A stretch of 64,000 nt of DNA, from contig JAAWNT010000004.1 in assembly GCA_022799115.1 (NCBI GenBank), positions 1 to 64,000 on the forward strand, read 5' to 3'. The position numbers were made by a program, and so were the translations under genes. Shown piece by piece: positions 61,291 through 64,000 of this stretch; positions within the stretch are counted from its first letter, which is position 1, and each line of letters opens with the position of its first letter. Source of the DNA: Clostridiales bacterium (GTDB lineage Bacteria; Bacillota; Clostridia; Oscillospirales; Acutalibacteraceae). Below the pieces are notes generated by a model that ran no database searches, was not told where the DNA came from, and saw only the letters and a list, made by a program, of their open reading frames with translations.

Positions 61291-61638
61291 TCCATATATG
61301 GCGCAACAGCAGTTTCTAAAGCGTTTCCTATCCATGGCGATGCCTGCTTGTTTAATGAAGACGGGGAATCCGGGATGAGGAGCGTACTAGAATTGGTCAA
61401 TTTTGCTCGTCGACCCAGGATTTTAATATGCGAAAACATGCGTGAATGATGCGATGCTAGCTGAAAAGAAGTAAAAAAACGAAAAATTTGACTTTAGCAA
61501 TGAAAAGATAAATGGCAACGCATAGGTATATATGTTGAATGTCCCAAGGATCGGTTCTCCTTATATGGACACCGATCAACGCCTCATCATGAAATACAGA
61601 AAGGAACGCCGCCGGATTGGTTACCGGCGGCGTTCCTT
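61291..61638. other. 348-base intergenic region after asnA
   Basis: I see no gene here. It contains a spaced inverted repeat (GATCGGT...ACCGATC, about 61550-61577) and, at the right end, the strong hairpin at 61600-61642. The rest is unremarkable. Confidence 0.5.
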
Positions 61639-61642
61639 TTAT
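61600..61642. terminator. Bidirectional terminator, 16-bp stem
   Basis: AAAGGAACGCCGCCGG pairs perfectly with CCGGCGGCGTTCCTTT. It ends the minus-strand small gene (stop 61639) and can stop reading from asnA. Confidence 0.9.
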
Positions 61643-61827
61643 GCTCTGCGCATTAAATTTTCTACGAAATTATGAAGTTCAACATCATTATGGAACTCGT
61701 CCTCATGTTCGTTGATTTCTTCCTGCACGTCTTCCGGCAGTGAGGAGATATAGTCCAAATGTGCTAACCCCTGAGCGAAGACTCCCACTTTTCCAAAAGC
61801 GAGTCCTGGAGAAGAATACCCATACAT
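61639..61827 (-). CDS. Small acidic hypothetical protein, 62 aa
   Basis: The product has a glycine-rich head (YSSPGLAFGKVGVFAQG) and a helical acidic end with LDYISSLPEDVQEEINEHED. I recognise the pattern as common in Clostridia but no function is known. It resembles the 79-aa protein at 21526 around the YxSSL motif. GGGGTG lies 7 nt before ATG 61827, and the stop lies in a terminator hairpin. Confidence 0.7.
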   Translation of the reverse strand: MYGYSSPGLAFGKVGVFAQGLAHLDYISSLPEDVQEEINEHEDEFHNDVELHNFVENLMRRA

Positions 61828-61911
61828 TGTTTATCACCCCGCAGATAGTGTCTGCATTGTAGAGATGATTACAAGAGGGAATCGTTGGGCGTAAAAATTG
61901 AAAAATTTATT

Positions 61912-62658
61912 TTATTCTTCCTCGGCCTCATCGGGAGTATCCCAATTGTGCCACACGTTTTGCACGTCGTCGTTGTCCTCCAACATATCCAGCAAACGCT
62001 GCATCTTGGTGACCGCATCCTCGTCGGTCAGCTGCGTATAGGTGCTGGGTACCATTTCCACCTCGGCGGAGACAAAGGAATATCCTTTTTCTTCCAAATC
62101 GTCCCGCACGCCGCTGAAGTCGTCCGGTTCGGTATGGATCTCAAAGACATCCTCATCGGCTTGGAAATCGGAAGCGCCGGCTTCCAGCGCGTCTTCCATG
62201 ACTTTATCCTCTTCCAATCCTTCCTTTTCAATAACAATGACTCCTTTTTGTGAAAACAGGAAGGAAACACATCCGGGCGTTCCCATATTGCCGCCAAATT
62301 TATCGAAATAGTGGCGAAGATCACCCGCAGTGCGGTTGCGGTTATCGGTCAGTGTTTCCACGATTACTGCGATTCCGCAGGGACCGTAGCCTTCGTATGT
62401 AATGCTCTCATATTTGCTGGCGTCTCCGTCTCCGGCCGCTTTTTTAATAATGCGCTCAATATTTTCATTCGGAACATTGTTGGCCTTGGCCTTGGCAATG
62501 CAATCCTTTAACTTAGAGTTGGAATTGGGATCAGATCCTCCGCCTTCTCTCACAGCAACCGCAAGCTCACGTCCAATTTTTGTAAAAATTTTAGCTCGTT
62601 GCCCGTCGGTTTTTTCTTTTTTGCGTTTGATTGTGCTCCATTTAGAATGACCTGACAT
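61912..62658 (-). CDS. YebC/PmpR-family protein
   Basis: The 248-aa protein is a full-length YebC. It starts with [20 protein letters not shown] and has the characteristic [20 protein letters not shown] and [19 protein letters not shown]. The family was described as transcription regulators; recent reports link some members to translation of proline-rich stretches. GGGAGGATAAA precedes ATG 62658. It seems monocistronic. Confidence 0.95.
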   Translation of the reverse strand: MSGHSKWSTIKRKKEKTDGQRAKIFTKIGRELAVAVREGGGSDPNSNSKLKDCIAKAKANNVPNENIERIIKKAAGDGDASKYESITYEGYGPCGIAVIVETLTDNRNRTAGDLRHYFDKFGGNMGTPGCVSFLFSQKGVIVIEKEGLEEDKVMEDALEAGASDFQADEDVFEIHTEPDDFSGVRDDLEEKGYSFVSAEVEMVPSTYTQLTDEDAVTKMQRLLDMLEDNDDVQNVWHNWDTPDEAEEE

Positions 62659-62694
62659 AAATTTTTATCCTCCCAATGATCTTGTTACCTATTC

Positions 62695-62723
62695 AGTTTA
62701 TCACATTTTATTCCATTAGGCAA
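62695..62723 (-). promoter_or_regulatory. Candidate promoter of the yebC gene
   Basis: On the minus strand TTGCCT (62718-62723), 17 nt, TAAACT (62695-62700), 37 nt ahead of the start codon. Confidence 0.55.
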
Positions 62724-62732
62724 GCTTGCTAG

Positions 62733-63329
62733 TTATTCAATCAGGAAGGACAAGGCCGCCCGCCGGACCTCATCCGTCAACGGCTCCAAAGCAGAGGCGC
62801 GGTCGGTGTTTTTCCATATCACCTGCTGTTCCAGAGTGGCGTTGATTACTGTGTAAATCATTTCCAACTGGCGGCGCATAACGGCGGCTCCCTCGTCGCA
62901 ATCGGCCCCGCTGGTGAGCAGCAAAGCCGAGCGCTTGTGTTTTTTGATAGGCGGTCGGATATTCAGAGAAAATCGAGCGGAAAAATATCGTTGCATACGG
63001 TCCAAAATCGCCTTAAGCGGCGCGGGAAAGCTCAGGTTGTAAATGGGAGAAGCAACGATCAGCAGATCCGAACTGCACAGCAGACCATGAATCCGCTCAA
63101 AATCCTTTATGCAGCAGCCTTCCTTCTTCTCACAGTATCCACAGGCGGTACAGGGAGATATCTTCTCTCGGTAGGCGTCCACCGTGATAAAATCGTAATG
63201 GGGTTCGAGCCAACGAGTAAATTCATGAACCAACTGAGAGGTATAGCCGTTTTGACGCGGCGAGCCGAACAACACCAACGCCTTTTTTTTATCCGCAGTG
63301 TCAGGGTAGATTTCGTGTCTTGCAATCAA
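62733..63329 (-). CDS. NADPH-dependent FMN reductase-like flavoprotein
   Basis: The 198-aa protein has the flavodoxin-like fold of the NADPH-FMN reductase/iron-sulfur flavoprotein group: ALVLFGSPRQNGYTSQLV binds the FMN phosphate, and IVASPIYNLSFPAPLKAILDR the flavin ring. Between them CTACGYCEKKEGCC could hold a metal or iron-sulfur centre, as in archaeal and clostridial flavoproteins. The substrate is unknown. TTG 63329 has AAGGGA 10 nt upstream; other starts are possible. Confidence 0.88.
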   Translation of the reverse strand: MIARHEIYPDTADKKKALVLFGSPRQNGYTSQLVHEFTRWLEPHYDFITVDAYREKISPCTACGYCEKKEGCCIKDFERIHGLLCSSDLLIVASPIYNLSFPAPLKAILDRMQRYFSARFSLNIRPPIKKHKRSALLLTSGADCDEGAAVMRRQLEMIYTVINATLEQQVIWKNTDRASALEPLTDEVRRAALSFLIE

Positions 63330-63474
63330 AGATCATTCATCCCTTCTTTTTGCAGTTTTTAAGAAACATCTATTGCCAGTGATAGCGCAGAAAAAATCGG
63401 CGCTTTTAATAAGAAACAATGAAGGAAATTCAAACGCGTGCACAGACAGAATCCCTTCTGACATAGTTTGCTTT

Positions 63475-63996
63475 TCAGTATGAAGAATCGTTTTTTCTTT
63501 TTTTATCGGCGGCGTTGGCGTTTAGCCCCAATATTTTCATAAATCCCTGATTTCTCTCCAACAGACGGAAAACCGGGTAGCCTACCACTGTAACAGTGAT
63601 AAATTCTCCCAGCATTACCGTTGCGCAGGTGAGCAAAAACGGCGCGTCGGTCAATATGGTCAGCTCAAGACCGACTATGATACACCCAAGGGTGGGGAAC
63701 AGGGTGGCAAGCAAAAGATGCCGGCACCAATACACCGCGGTTACGGTGAGTGCGGTGGCCAGTGTGCCGAACACAACGTCATAAATCCCCAATGGACTGA
63801 ATAGATTAGCAAGGGCGCATCCCAGCACCAAAGAATAGCAATAATCCTTTTTATAAAAACAGAGCAGAACCAGGATCTCCGATAACCGAAACTGCACAGC
63901 TCCAAAGGCGATGGGAGCTAAGGCCACGGTACATACAAAGTAAAGGGCGGCCACAATGGCAATACGAGCCAGCCGCTGAATGCGGGATTCAGTCAA
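63475..63996 (-). CDS. queT: QueT-family queuosine precursor transporter, start at window edge
   Basis: QueT is the substrate-binding S component of an ECF transporter for queuosine precursors. Five to six membrane helices are visible, with the family blocks LAPIAFGAVQFRLSEILVLL and GCALANLFSPLGIYDVVFGT. The frame is open to the window end: TTG 63996 is the last possible start seen, so the true start may lie outside, as would any preQ1 riboswitch. Confidence 0.88.
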   Translation of the reverse strand: MTESRIQRLARIAIVAALYFVCTVALAPIAFGAVQFRLSEILVLLCFYKKDYCYSLVLGCALANLFSPLGIYDVVFGTLATALTVTAVYWCRHLLLATLFPTLGCIIVGLELTILTDAPFLLTCATVMLGEFITVTVVGYPVFRLLERNQGFMKILGLNANAADKKRKNDSSY

Positions 63997-64000
63997 GGAG

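Noticed and set aside
1..64000. CRISPR arrays, prophage, insertion sequences, toxin-antitoxin or defence islands
   Set aside because: No direct-repeat array, integrase, transposase or known defence gene is visible; gene density and order look like core chromosome.

Overview
The window is a chromosomal segment of a spore-forming, low-to-mid-GC anaerobic Firmicute, most likely a clostridium of the Ruminococcaceae/Oscillospiraceae type. The evidence is sporulation genes (spoIIR, sigG), a bacterial V-type ATPase operon, Firmicute division genes (sepF, ylmH, divIVA), ammonia-dependent AsnA, GlnA, a QueT transporter, frequent TTG/GTG starts with strong Shine-Dalgarno (SD) sites, and TTGACA-17-TATAAT promoters. 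This is inference from gene content; no 16S gene is present. I see no prophage, CRISPR array, integrase or transposase.

Layout. 1-4.4 kb: tRNA-Gly, small proteins, a GNAT acetyltransferase, superoxide dismutase, a MITE-like repeat and an O6-alkylguanine-DNA methyltransferase. 4.4-13.2 kb (minus): nine-gene V-ATPase operon (G/H, C, I, K, F, E, A, B, D). 13.3-17.1 kb (minus): ACT-domain protein with a UPF0210 protein, and NAD synthetase with an apparently dead glutaminase domain. 17.3-22.7 kb: PHP phosphatase, Lrp regulator with aminotransferase, ispE, spoIIR, DtxR-type regulator. 22.8-28.2 kb: response regulator, histidine kinase and membrane protein in one operon, then a C39-like surface protease and a glycosyltransferase.

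28.4-46.5 kb (plus) is a dense housekeeping block: miaB, ylbF, mutS, mutL, miaA, a HlyD-like protein, yggS, sepF, ylmH, two divIVA-type genes, ileS, lspA, rluD, a HAD phosphatase and a ComEA-like protein. It joins mismatch repair, tRNA and rRNA modification, and the division/polar-growth cluster. 46.6-52.2 kb (minus) holds an acyltransferase/glycosyltransferase pair, thioredoxin and its reductase, two DUF4870-like proteins, a lipoprotein prolyl isomerase and thymidine kinase. 52.3-55.4 kb: YihY-family protein, sigG and an S1-domain protein. 55.5-56.5 kb: two identical tRNA-Leu(CAG) genes facing each other. 56.5-64 kb: MntP, hisH-hisF, glnA-asnA, a small protein, YebC, a flavoprotein and QueT at the edge.

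Most genes are ordinary core genes. The points that deserve attention are regulatory or evolutionary: a sigma-F/G-like promoter placed inside the terminator hairpin in front of spoIIR, the NadE glutaminase that has lost two of three catalytic residues, the MITE-like element, the convergent tRNA-Leu pair enclosing a candidate small RNA, and the truncated DivIVA paralog. I did not find an obviously new multi-gene system.
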